Shown here one piece after another: positions 43,214 through 49,794 of a stretch of 49,794 nt of DNA. The DNA is from Butyrivibrio sp. GTDB taxonomy: Bacteria > Bacillota > Clostridia > Lachnospirales > Lachnospiraceae. Position numbers and translations under genes: made by a program. Within the stretch, counting starts at the first letter, position 1, and the number at the start of each line of letters is the position of its first letter. The notes beneath the pieces were generated by a model, which was given only the letters and a program-made list of their open reading frames with translations, ran no database searches and was not told the DNA's origin. Location of the stretch: NCBI GenBank assembly GCA_024697425.1, contig JAILFT010000177.1, forward strand, positions 1-49,794. Reading direction: 5' to 3'.

Positions 43214-44155
43214 TCACTGCTGTGGATTGGAAAAATCTATAACCTGATTCTCCGGGGCAGTAGTTTTCTCTACCGAAACAGCCTGAAGCACAGGGCCTTC
43301 GCCCTTATATTCCGGCACAAACTGCTTAACAACCTTGGCTGTAACAAGGACCCAGTCCTTCTCCTTGAGTTCCTGCGCCTTATCATACTCACAGGCAAAG
43401 CCAAGGAACTGCATGTCCTGTGCACAACAGGTCATAGCCATACGTCCCGGCACAAATCTGTCCTTGGGGAATTCCTCGGGCTTAAGCACCATTCCCTTAA
43501 AGCGTACATTCTTGCCCTCATATCTCTCAACATGGTCCAGAGCATCAAGATAAAACATGCCGTAGCCGTAGTTGTTAAGATCTATGGGATCCTGAGTAAG
43601 GTCAAAGGGCAGATCCTCATCAAGAGTTACATCCACCTCTCCGTCCTTGTCTTCAAAGATAATATCTGCCTTTTGGTTGATGGCCTTGACATTTCTCTTG
43701 TAGGAAGCCAGGTCTTCAATTCCGTCACAGCGGTTGAACAGTATCATGTCCGAGTTTCTGATCTGCTCAGCCAAAAGAGATTTCATATTACTGAAATACA
43801 GTTCAAAACTGGAAGCATCGATCACGGTGATCTGCTGCTCTAAATTCCACATAACGGGAAGCTTCATGTTTTTGAAATTCCACATGCCGTTGTACTCAAT
43901 GAGAATACGCTCGGGACCGTGCTTGGCATCAAGAGCGATAAGCGCTTCGGGAGTGAAATCCTCCTCGTCTTCTATGCGCTCCACTACAGTATTGGTGCTC
44001 TTTAAAAGCTTCTCTTCATAATCGTTCTCACCCTCTTCACATACAATGAGAAGAGTCTTGCCCTTTGTCCTGAAATAGGGCTGAGCAATAGTATATCTGA
44101 AGAAGTCCGTTTTTCCGGCATCAAGAAATCCGTTGATAATATAAACAGGTTTCAT
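43214..44155 (-). CDS. COG0523-like GTPase fused to a DUF1980/YcgQ-type C-terminal domain
   Basis: A 313-residue protein from the ATG at 44155 (GAGGTG eight bases upstream). Residues 1-195 resemble a CobW/COG0523 GTPase: the P-loop is NGFLDAGKTDF (8-18), and the LIEYNGMW segment replaces the usual EPSG. The metal-binding CxCC motif is absent. Residues about 210-313 look like the C-terminal domain of the YcgQ/TIGR03943 family (RFKGMVLKPEEF, RMAMTCCAQDMQFLGF), with a Cys-Cys pair that may bind metal. It is encoded 19 bp after a full COG0523 GTPase gene. It probably acts in metal handling with its neighbours; the fusion was recognised from motifs only. Confidence 0.75.
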   Translation of the reverse strand: MKPVYIINGFLDAGKTDFFRYTIAQPYFRTKGKTLLIVCEEGENDYEEKLLKSTNTVVERIEDEEDFTPEALIALDAKHGPERILIEYNGMWNFKNMKLPVMWNLEQQITVIDASSFELYFSNMKSLLAEQIRNSDMILFNRCDGIEDLASYKRNVKAINQKADIIFEDKDGEVDVTLDEDLPFDLTQDPIDLNNYGYGMFYLDALDHVERYEGKNVRFKGMVLKPEEFPKDRFVPGRMAMTCCAQDMQFLGFACEYDKAQELKEKDWVLVTAKVVKQFVPEYKGEGPVLQAVSVEKTTAPENQVIDFSNPQQ

Positions 44156-44174
44156 CAATTCTTCACCTCTCTAA

Positions 44175-45437
44175 TCAGAGTCTTCTGAAAAGTTTCTGGA
44201 GATTATCCTCGTTGAGCTCAGAGCCGATAACGCAGAACTTACCTGTAACATCTGCTGCTCCGTCTCTTACCTCAGCTTCTCCGGGAACATAGTCAAACTC
44301 AATCCAGCTTCCGTCAACTGAAGGAACAACACCCTTGGTACGAAGAACGATTCCATAGGTCTCTTCATCCTCCAGCTTGCCAAGCATTCCTTCAATCTCA
44401 TCCCTGGTGTACTTAAGGGGTGTCTCCATACCCCAGCTCATAAAGATATCATCTGCATCATGATGATGATGCTCGTGGTCATGATCATGGTCATCATGGT
44501 CATGGTGATGATGCTCATGCTCGTCGTGATCATCGTGATCGTGGTGATGATGCTCATGCTCGTCATGGTCATCGTGATCGTGGTGGTGATGCTCATCGTG
44601 ATCATCGTGATCGTGGTGGTGATGCTCATGCTCGTGATCATGCTCATCGTGATCATCATGATCGTGGTGATGATGGTGGCACTCGCACTCCTCATCATCG
44701 CACTCTCCATCGGGATGTGCGCTGTAGATTACAGAGCCGTCCTCAGCAACAGTCTTGTGGCTGCCATGGTCATGATGATGGTGATGATGGTGATGCTCCT
44801 GCTCCATCACAAGCTTAAGAAGCTCAGCCTCAAGGTCATTGTTGCCCTCGAAGGTATCAAGGATCTCTTTTCCGGTGATCTGATCAAGAGGTGTGGTAAT
44901 GATGGTAGCCTTGCTGTTATGCTCACGGATAAGCTCTACAGCAGTCTCAATCTTGCTCTGATCTGCCTTGTCTGTTCTTGTAAGAATAATGGTTCCCGCA
45001 TTCTCGATCTGATTAATGAAGAACTCGCCGAAGTTCTTGATATAAACCTTGGCCTTGGAAACGTCAACAACGGTAACTGCGCTGTTGAGCTCCATGTTAT
45101 CATCTGTGTCTGCGATGTTCTGGATAGCTCTCATAACGTCTGAAAGCTTACCAACTCCTGAGGGCTCGATAAGGATCCTCTCAGGTGAATACTGATCCAT
45201 TACCTGCTTAAGGGATGTCTCAAAGTCACCTACCAGTGAGCAGCAGATGCATCCTGAATTCATCTCGGTGATCTCAATGCCGGACTCCTTGAGGAAACCG
45301 CCGTCAATACCGATCTCGCCGAACTCATTTTCAATAAGAACAACCTTTGTTCCTGCAAGTGCTTCCTTTAAAAGCTTCTTTATCAATGTGGTTTTGCCGG
45401 CTCCGAGGAAACCGGAAATAATATCTATTTTTGTCAT
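44175..45437 (-). CDS. COG0523 metallochaperone GTPase with long His-rich insert
   Basis: A 420-residue P-loop GTPase of the CobW/ZigA/YciC group. From the ATG at 45437 (GGAG upstream) the P-loop is GFLGAGKTT (9-17), the metal-binding motif is GCICC (Cys63, 65, 66), followed by IEPSGVGK and TRTDKAD. Residues about 215-328 are an extreme insert of His with Asp/Glu (HHHHHHHHDH, then repeats of HHHHDHDDHDEHE and a DGECDDEECEC patch) that should bind many Zn or Ni ions. The CobW C-terminal domain follows (331-420). Family role: loading or storing Zn, Ni or Co. First gene of the operon, with its own promoter. Confidence 0.93.
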   Translation of the reverse strand: MTKIDIISGFLGAGKTTLIKKLLKEALAGTKVVLIENEFGEIGIDGGFLKESGIEITEMNSGCICCSLVGDFETSLKQVMDQYSPERILIEPSGVGKLSDVMRAIQNIADTDDNMELNSAVTVVDVSKAKVYIKNFGEFFINQIENAGTIILTRTDKADQSKIETAVELIREHNSKATIITTPLDQITGKEILDTFEGNNDLEAELLKLVMEQEHHHHHHHHDHGSHKTVAEDGSVIYSAHPDGECDDEECECHHHHHDHDDHDEHDHEHEHHHHDHDDHDEHHHHDHDDHDEHEHHHHDHDDHDEHEHHHHDHDDHDHDHEHHHHDADDIFMSWGMETPLKYTRDEIEGMLGKLEDEETYGIVLRTKGVVPSVDGSWIEFDYVPGEAEVRDGAADVTGKFCVIGSELNEDNLQKLFRRL

Positions 45438-45489
45438 ATACACTCCAATCTGCACTGTGTTTCTGTGCTATATCCGCTACAACACATCT

Positions 45490-45518
45490 ATTCTATGCAG
45501 ACTGCAGGATAATGTCAA
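45490..45518 (-). promoter_or_regulatory. SigmaA promoter of the COG0523 operon
   Basis: Minus strand TTGACA (45513-45518), 17-bp spacer, TAGAAT (45490-45495), about 53 bp before the start codon. No clear Zur box was recognised around it. Confidence 0.8.
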
Positions 45519-45548
45519 GAAACCGCTATTTTACTACTGCTGTGGAGC

Positions 45549-45596
45549 TTATCCTGTAGTTTATTCTGTGGTTTGTTCTGTAGTTTATTCTGTAGT
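45549..45596 (-). repeat. Four 12-bp tandem repeats across a stop codon
   Basis: Units TTATTCTGTAGT (45585-45596), TTGTTCTGTAGT, TTATTCTGTGGT and TTATCCTGTAGT (45549-45560) on the plus strand. In the frame of the upstream protein they encode TTE then stop, TTEQ, TTE then stop, TTG then stop. Confidence 0.85.
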
Positions 45597-47759
45597 CCCT
45601 TCTAAAGCCCGGTCCCGGGACTTCTCTTCCGATGCAGATGTGTTTTTCGCAGCTATATTTCCGGTGTCGGTATTTTCTCCATCGATATTCTCGATATCTA
45701 AATGCTCCGAATTGGATTTAGCCGTATCAGCATTTCCGGATGCTTTGTCCACCGCGCCATCGGAAGTCGAAGGCTCTTTTCCCCCTGATGTCTTATCCGT
45801 TCCGGAAGACTTATCCGTCGCTTCACTCTTATCTGGCCCGGTTGTATTTCCGAGTGTTTCACTCTTACCCTGTGAAGAATTCTTTTTTTCTTCGCCTGAC
45901 ATGCCTGTGTCTGAACTCTTTTGTGAGTCGCCTGGAATAATGGTGTCAACAATGTTTTCTTCCATATCCGGATCTTCTGACACCGATGTTGTCATCAGTC
46001 CGGATTTCTTCGTTTCAGTCTCACTTCCCTGGCCGTTTTCAGTAACGGTCTCGTAGTCAACACCTTTTCCTTTGAATTTGAGCTTTGCTCCTGTGACCTG
46101 ACCGTGAATATATCCACAGGAAGTGGCATATCCCTCAAGCTCATCATCTTCATAGGCACATATTTTTGTCTTTTTCTCTTCAGATTTCTTAAGTACGCCG
46201 TTTCTGTTTTTTACCTGATTAAGAGAAGTTGTTTTTTCAACGTGTCCGCTTCCGGTGCTGACATAGGTCTTTCCACAGAAATTACAATGGAATTTGTAGA
46301 AGGCTTCTCCTGTATAATAGTCACCTTCGTAGCTGACCATCACTACATCCTTATTGGTATCGTAGTAATAAACGATCTCGGTTTCATAGCAGTCTCTGTC
46401 GTGAACGTGATGTACTTCCTTTGTATAGCAGCCGCCTTTTCTGTCTTCGCCAACCAACTCGTCATCGCACTCGGCTCCCGAAGCGTCCGTGTGATAGTGG
46501 TAGGTATACTCTACTTCACCGGGGATCTCGCCGCCCGGCAGTGTGTACTCTGACTCAAACTCCATGATTCCGGCTGCGATCTCAGCAAATGTGGCATCTT
46601 CCCTGACTTTTATGCCTTTAGTGAGTAACGCCGATGCCACCAGCTTTTTTCCGTCACTCACATATGTAAAAACCTCTTTGAGCTGTTTGTTAACGCTGCC
46701 CATCTCGGTACCGATATAGCTTTTAAGCTCCGTGAGGTCGCCCTTTACTCCGACGATCTCACTGTTAACATTGGTTATTTCATTGTTAACGCCTGCAATA
46801 CCGTTGTTGACATTGGATACTTCATTGTTAACGCCTGCAATGTCATTTTTAACATTGGATACTTCGTTGTTCACGCCTGCAATTCCATTTTTAACATTGG
46901 TTATTTCGCTGTTTACGCCGACGATTTTATTGTTCACGCCTGTAATTTCATTGCTCATGCTGTTCATTCCGTTGTTGATGGTAGAATCGATCCTGGCAAA
47001 ATTATTGTTTATGGAATTTGAGATGGAACTAAGCTCCGTCTTGAAATCAGCAAGAGATGTTTTGCTCTGCTCTGTGAGCTTTGAATCCGTCTGGGCAAGC
47101 CTGTCCAGAAGGTCCTGGTAACGATCCTGCATTTCTTTTGACAAGTCCTTGTTTCCGCTCTTTACCGCTGACTGAATCTCCACCATAAGGTTTTTGGTGT
47201 TCTCCTGAGTCTCGCTGTACTTGTTCTCAATCTTCTCAAGTTCAACATAGAGGTTAGTTATCTCTTTTTCCACCTTGCTTCTGTTATCCGAACCGTTCTT
47301 TTCCATAGACTGCTTAAGTACTTCGATGGATGCCTCTGTCTTATTGATAAGATTTCTCAGTTCCTGCATATCCTTATCAAGCCCAACCACCTTCTCAGTT
47401 ACAGTATTTGTCATTCTCTCTGTGAGTTCTCCGGTCTCCTTGTGATTCTCGCTGGTCTTCTCACTATAGATGCTAAGGTTCTTCTGATTCTCCGCAACGG
47501 TTTTGTCGATGCCGTTAAGATACTCCTTGAGCTCATCAAGCTTCTCTACCGTCTTCTCATTGTTTGCCATCTCATCCTGCTTAAGCTCTTCCCTGGCTGT
47601 TGCTGTTACAACAGGAGTGCTAAGGTAAATCAGCCCTCCGCAGAGCGCAGTTGCGATAACCACCGCAATCCCCACCACCAGCGTATCGTGCCTTTTAAGC
47701 TTCTTAAGCAAGAGCTTAACCGAGTTGTTCTGTTTCGACCACTTTTCTTTCAAATTCAT
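45585..47759 (-). CDS. Membrane-anchored coiled-coil protein with Cys/His-rich domain, unknown function
   Basis: A 724-residue protein from the ATG at 47759 (GGGAG seven bases upstream). One membrane helix (27-52) makes it a type II protein with the bulk outside. Residues 55-270 are a long coiled coil. Residues 272-341 are ten seven-residue repeats of the type [IV]xxVNNx. A segment ALLTKGIKVREDATFAEIAAGI resembles a motif known from phage tail proteins. Residues about 415-556 are rich in Tyr, Cys and His (YTYHYH, GCYTKEVHHVHDRDC, FHCNFCGKTY, SCGYIHG), probably a metal or disulphide domain seen in Lachnospiraceae surface proteins. The last 140 residues are Ser/Thr/Glu/Lys-rich. Function unknown. 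Confidence 0.82.
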   Translation of the reverse strand: MNLKEKWSKQNNSVKLLLKKLKRHDTLVVGIAVVIATALCGGLIYLSTPVVTATAREELKQDEMANNEKTVEKLDELKEYLNGIDKTVAENQKNLSIYSEKTSENHKETGELTERMTNTVTEKVVGLDKDMQELRNLINKTEASIEVLKQSMEKNGSDNRSKVEKEITNLYVELEKIENKYSETQENTKNLMVEIQSAVKSGNKDLSKEMQDRYQDLLDRLAQTDSKLTEQSKTSLADFKTELSSISNSINNNFARIDSTINNGMNSMSNEITGVNNKIVGVNSEITNVKNGIAGVNNEVSNVKNDIAGVNNEVSNVNNGIAGVNNEITNVNSEIVGVKGDLTELKSYIGTEMGSVNKQLKEVFTYVSDGKKLVASALLTKGIKVREDATFAEIAAGIMEFESEYTLPGGEIPGEVEYTYHYHTDASGAECDDELVGEDRKGGCYTKEVHHVHDRDCYETEIVYYYDTNKDVVMVSYEGDYYTGEAFYKFHCNFCGKTYVSTGSGHVEKTTSLNQVKNRNGVLKKSEEKKTKICAYEDDELEGYATSCGYIHGQVTGAKLKFKGKGVDYETVTENGQGSETETKKSGLMTTSVSEDPDMEENIVDTIIPGDSQKSSDTGMSGEEKKNSSQGKSETLGNTTGPDKSEATDKSSGTDKTSGGKEPSTSDGAVDKASGNADTAKSNSEHLDIENIDGENTDTGNIAAKNTSASEEKSRDRALEGTTE
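46737..46946 (-). repeat. Ten-fold 21-bp coding repeat (heptads)
   Basis: Encodes residues 272-341 as consecutive heptads such as IAGVNNE, VSNVKND, IAGVNNE, VSNVNNG. Alternate units resemble each other most, so the DNA repeats best with a 42-bp period. Confidence 0.85.
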
Positions 47760-47995
47760 GTTTCTTCTCCCTTTTTGCATTTCATTTTTCTTGTTGCTTT
47801 GTCGTTTTGTTACTTTGATGTCTTGTTACCTTGAAGTCTTAACCTGTTGTCGTTTGTCTTATGTTTTCTTGTCTGCAGCAGGAAACGTCAAAAAGAGACA
47901 TGGCTTCCCTTGCCACAAACGTAAGTAAAAAAATAAGTGGAATATCCTCGGAAGAATTTCCGGGATTTTTGCCGGTAGAATACCGACGAATGTTT

Positions 47996-48023
47996 ATTAT
48001 ACATATCAGCGAAAAAAATGCAA
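47996..48023 (-). promoter_or_regulatory. Probable promoter of the coiled-coil gene
   Basis: Minus strand TTGCAT (48018-48023), 16-bp spacer, consensus TATAAT (47996-48001). The leader would be about 230 nt and contains hairpins. Confidence 0.6.
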
Positions 48024-48129
48024 GAAGAAAAATGAAATTTTTTAAAAATATTTTTGTGTTGCCTGATAGAGGCATGGGCGCTGCGTCAGGTGCTGCATTT
48101 TGAGGAACGGAGGTTTTTGGGGGATTCAA

Positions 48130-48175
48130 TTGCGGGAAGAGTCTTGGGGGGATCCTTTTGCGGGAAGAGTTTTGG
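48130..48175. repeat. 28-bp tandem duplication
   Basis: TTGCGGGAAGAGTCTTGG (48130-48147) and TTGCGGGAAGAGTTTTGG (48158-48175) differ by one base and are 28 bp apart; the sequence between (GGGGATTC and GGGGATCC) is similar too. Confidence 0.75.
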
Positions 48176-48272
48176 AAATTATTCCAATAGAAATGTTCAT
48201 TTTTTCCAAATAGCAGGTTTCTGTCTCATACCTCTTAAGTTTTTGAAAAAAAGCGCATATTACCTGCGACTT

Positions 48273-48301
48273 TTTTCCAAAATATCGAGGTTTTTGGAAA
48301 A
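48273..48301. repeat. Perfect 10-bp inverted repeat
   Basis: TTTTCCAAAA (48273-48282) and TTTTGGAAAA (48292-48301) with a 9-nt spacer. AT-rich; role unknown, possibly a protein-binding site. Confidence 0.6.
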
Positions 48302-48353
48302 TCTGGAGATCCTGCCGCTTTTAATAAGATCAATATGTCCTCGGAAAAATTTT

Positions 48354-48398
48354 TCTCACTCAAAAAGAAGCTTCTCACTCACAAAGAAGCTTCTCACT
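48354..48398. repeat. 19-bp tandem repeat
   Basis: TCTCACTCAAAAAGAAGCT and TCTCACTCACAAAGAAGCT follow each other directly, then a partial third unit TCTCACT. Each junction contains GAAGCTTC. Confidence 0.75.
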
Positions 48399-48407
48399 AG
48401 AATTCTC

Positions 48408-48458
48408 ACAAAAAGTCCCATACATCAAGACCGCTTAGAAGCCTTAATGTATGGGGCT
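48408..48458 (-). terminator. Terminator of the rnf operon
   Basis: AGCCCCATACAT (minus strand 48447-48458) pairs with ATGTATGGGACT (48414-48425, one mismatch/wobble) across a 21-nt loop, followed by CTTTTTG. It is 118 bp after the rnfB stop. Confidence 0.8.
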
Positions 48459-48575
48459 TTCTACACTCAAAAAAATTCAAATTACTTATCAAATTGCTTA
48501 TCACACTACCACACGTTCGTCACACCGCGCCGCAATTATAGCTGTACTGCGCGACTTCAGTTCCGCGCCGGGTCT

Positions 48576-49373
48576 TTATCCTACTGCCTTGATAGCCTTC
48601 TTGGGGCACTTGGTTACGCAGGTACCACAGTGTGTGCACTTCTCCTGGTCAATGACTGCCACGTTGTTCTCAACGGTGATGGCACCTGAAGGACAGTTCT
48701 TTTCGCAGATATGGCAGGCTATGCAGCCAACTGTGCAGTATCCGTTAACAGCCTTACCCATGTCCTGAGACTTGCAGGATACAACCTGGGTTGCTGTGTA
48801 AGGAATAAGATCGATAAGGTGCTTAGGGCAGATATCAATACATTTGCCGCAGGCCTTACACTCTTCCTTGTCCACAACAGCTACGCCGTTAACAACATGA
48901 ATGGCGTCAAACTGGCAAACGGATACGCAGGTACCGCCGCCAAGGCAGCCAAAGCCGCAGGTCTTTGAACCGCCGCCGGGAGCCTGAGTCTGAAGTCTGC
49001 AGTCAGAAACTCCGTTGTACTCGTATTTTGTCTTAGCTTTTTCGCAGTCGCCCTGGCAATGTACATATGCCACCATTCTGGTGGAATCGCCGGCTTCTAC
49101 TCCCATGATTCCTGAGATTATCTCAGCTACGGGAGCACCGCCAACAGGGCACTGGTTTACGGCAGCCTCACCCTTTGCTATGGCAGCCGCACATCCCGAA
49201 CAGCCCGGGAATCCGCATCCTCCACAGTTGTTGCCGGGGAGAGCTTCTAAAATAGCCTGTTCTTTTTCATCCACATCAACATGCAGTTTCAGGTCAGCCA
49301 CGCCAAGGATTATTCCGATAACAATACCTGCTCCGGCCACCACTGCAGTTGCAATGAGTATTCCAGTGATCAT
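48576..49373 (-). CDS. rnfB: Ion-translocating ferredoxin:NAD+ oxidoreductase subunit RnfB
   Basis: Electron-entry subunit of Rnf, which couples reduced ferredoxin oxidation to NAD+ reduction and export of Na+ or H+. The 265-residue protein has one N-terminal membrane helix (residues 3-25), the RnfB four-cysteine domain (NNCGGCGFPGCSGC with a later Cys), then several ferredoxin clusters: CGFGCLGGGTCVSVC, CKACGKCIDICP, CIACHICEKNCP and CTHCGTCVTKCP. AGGAGA precedes the ATG. RnfB is normally the last gene of rnfCDGEAB, matching the terminator that follows. It is separated from rnfA by a 219-bp gap with palindromes. Confidence 0.96.
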   Translation of the reverse strand: MITGILIATAVVAGAGIVIGIILGVADLKLHVDVDEKEQAILEALPGNNCGGCGFPGCSGCAAAIAKGEAAVNQCPVGGAPVAEIISGIMGVEAGDSTRMVAYVHCQGDCEKAKTKYEYNGVSDCRLQTQAPGGGSKTCGFGCLGGGTCVSVCQFDAIHVVNGVAVVDKEECKACGKCIDICPKHLIDLIPYTATQVVSCKSQDMGKAVNGYCTVGCIACHICEKNCPSGAITVENNVAVIDQEKCTHCGTCVTKCPKKAIKAVG

Positions 49374-49448
49374 AGTTTATTCTCTCCTAAATATATATTG
49401 TGTAGTATTCAGTCCTCAAAGTCCCAAATGGTCTACTCCGTGATATAC

Positions 49449-49574
49449 GCATGACTCCGCTTGCGCTCCCGTCATGCTACATACATTCGGAATCCGCACT
49501 GTCGTGCTCCTTCCTCATGTATGTTCGGTCCTCAAGGTCCCAACCTGCGCTGTGCAAGCACAGCAGCTTGGGAC
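49449..49574. repeat. REP-like palindrome cluster B-D between rnfA and rnfB
   Basis: Three neighbouring palindromes: B, GCATGAC (49449-49455)/GTCATGC (49471-49477); C, ACATACAT (49479-49486)/ATGTATGT (49517-49524) with an inner GCAC/GTGC; D, GTCCCAA (49537-49543)/TTGGGAC (49568-49574) with inner GCTGTGC/GCACAGC. The near repeats TCCTCAAAGTCCCAA (from 49413) and TCCTCAAGGTCCCAA (from 49529) bracket B and C. The layout resembles palindrome A at 23793. Confidence 0.6.
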
Positions 49575-49592
49575 TTTTCGTCCCTATATCAC

Positions 49593-49794
49593 TCATTTCA
49601 GTGCGCTAAATCCTGTAAATGCAATGGCCATAAGTCCTGAGGTGAGGAGGACAAGGGGCATTCCCTTGAAAGGAGCAGGAATGTCGTTGTACTCCATCTT
49701 CTCGCGAAGGCCTGCAAGGATAACAATGGCAATGGTGAAACCTACAGCTGTGGCAAATCCGCAAACGGTACTCTGAAGGATTGTGTAGCCGTCG
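49593..49794 (-). CDS. rnfA: Rnf complex subunit RnfA, C-terminal part
   Basis: The last 66 residues before the TGA at 49593-49595; the start is beyond the right edge. The fragment has two membrane helices (TAVGFTIAIVILAGLREKME, then PLVLLTSGLMAIAFTGFSAL) and the IPAPFKGMPLVLLTSG motif of RnfA/NqrE proteins. RnfA is an integral membrane subunit with part of the ion path. It precedes rnfB, as in all rnf operons. Confidence 0.9.
   Translation of the reverse strand, partial: DGYTILQSTVCGFATAVGFTIAIVILAGLREKMEYNDIPAPFKGMPLVLLTSGLMAIAFTGFSALK

Larger units (their letters stand above)
47781..48575. other. Long non-coding interval between rnfB and the coiled-coil gene
   Basis: About 800 bp without a convincing gene. 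It holds, from high to low coordinates, the rnfB terminator (48408-48458), a 19-bp tandem repeat (48354-48398), an inverted repeat (48273-48301), a 28-bp tandem repeat (48130-48175), a promoter (47996-48023) and a leader with three short hairpins (CGGTA/TACCG, a TTCCGGGA/TCCTCGGAA pair, GGC/GCC). A 96-codon minus-strand frame at 47839-48129 has no ribosome site and overlaps the promoter, so it was not called. Confidence 0.6.

Noticed and set aside
44460..45143. A 227-codon plus-strand frame rich in Met and Val opposite the His-rich GTPase
   Set aside because: It is the complement of the His/Asp codon repeats; no ribosome site and the minus-strand gene is certain.
45438..45548. A Zur or other metal-responsive box at the COG0523 promoter
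   Set aside because: No palindrome like the known Zur consensus was seen around the -35 and -10 boxes.
47760..47995. The leader of the coiled-coil gene as a c-di-GMP riboswitch
   Set aside because: It has a GGCAAGGGAAGCC stretch, but the GACGCAAAGC receptor part and the paired helices of the class I consensus are missing.
47839..48129. A 96-codon minus-strand frame with a hydrophobic segment in the long spacer
   Set aside because: No ribosome site, overlaps the promoter and leader of the coiled-coil gene, and its sequence does not look like a conserved protein.
48354..48398. A CRISPR-like array
   Set aside because: Two 19-bp units directly joined without spacers, and no cas genes in the window.

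Overview
The window looks like chromosomal DNA of an anaerobic clostridium of the Lachnospiraceae (Butyrivibrio/Pseudobutyrivibrio-like; inference from gene content, no database search was possible). Supporting signs are a SCIFF (ranthipeptide) precursor with its radical SAM maturase next to a fused secDF, an Rnf complex, a meso-DAP type MurE, maltose-type sugar uptake genes with LacI regulators, and large InlB-repeat surface proteins. Almost everything is on the minus strand; only rpsT and one candidate small RNA read on the plus strand. All minus-strand genes are therefore transcribed from high to low coordinates.

Layout. 1-1808: end-truncated GH13 lipoprotein and a LacI-type regulator. 1828-7276: murE, priA, def and a lipoprotein of unknown role, read as one cell-wall/replication/translation group. 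7395-7498: a plus-strand hairpin-rich candidate sRNA in the murE-recJ gap. 7497-9278: recJ. 9351-13501: scfA-scfB-secDF, a ranthipeptide maturation and export unit with its own promoter and terminator. 13528-16126: hisS and a CNNM/CorC-type membrane protein. 16243-20445: a small protein and two membrane GGDEF/EAL paralogues, one with an intact EAL phosphodiesterase site and one without. 20508-27783: sugar utilisation locus (malE-malF-malG, LacI regulator, GH35 galactosidase) driven by a good promoter framed by two identical operator-like sites. 27796-30525: comM-dprA. 30710-32909: a degenerate HD-GYP protein and PilT. 32997-36710: lepA-hemW-yfbR. 36804-37233: rpsT with promoter, leader hairpin and terminator. 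37252-42045: 1,597-residue secreted InlB-repeat/beta-helix protein. 42161-45518: three-gene operon of two COG0523 GTPases and an ABC_trans_CmpB-like membrane protein. 45585-48023: membrane-anchored coiled-coil protein. 47760-48575: about 800 bp without a convincing gene, holding a promoter, a structured leader, tandem repeats and a terminator. 48576-49794: rnfB and the end of rnfA, separated by a palindromic element.

The genes suggest a saccharolytic anaerobe: imported oligosaccharides are cleaved by GH35/GH13 enzymes, energy is conserved by Rnf, and c-di-GMP and surface functions (PilT, EAL, HD protein, surface proteins) respond to the environment. The most interesting loci are the COG0523 operon with its His-rich GTPase and a GTPase-OB fusion, the plus-strand RNA candidate, the multi-operator array before malE, the active/degenerate EAL pair whose promoter overlaps a terminator, and the two large surface proteins.
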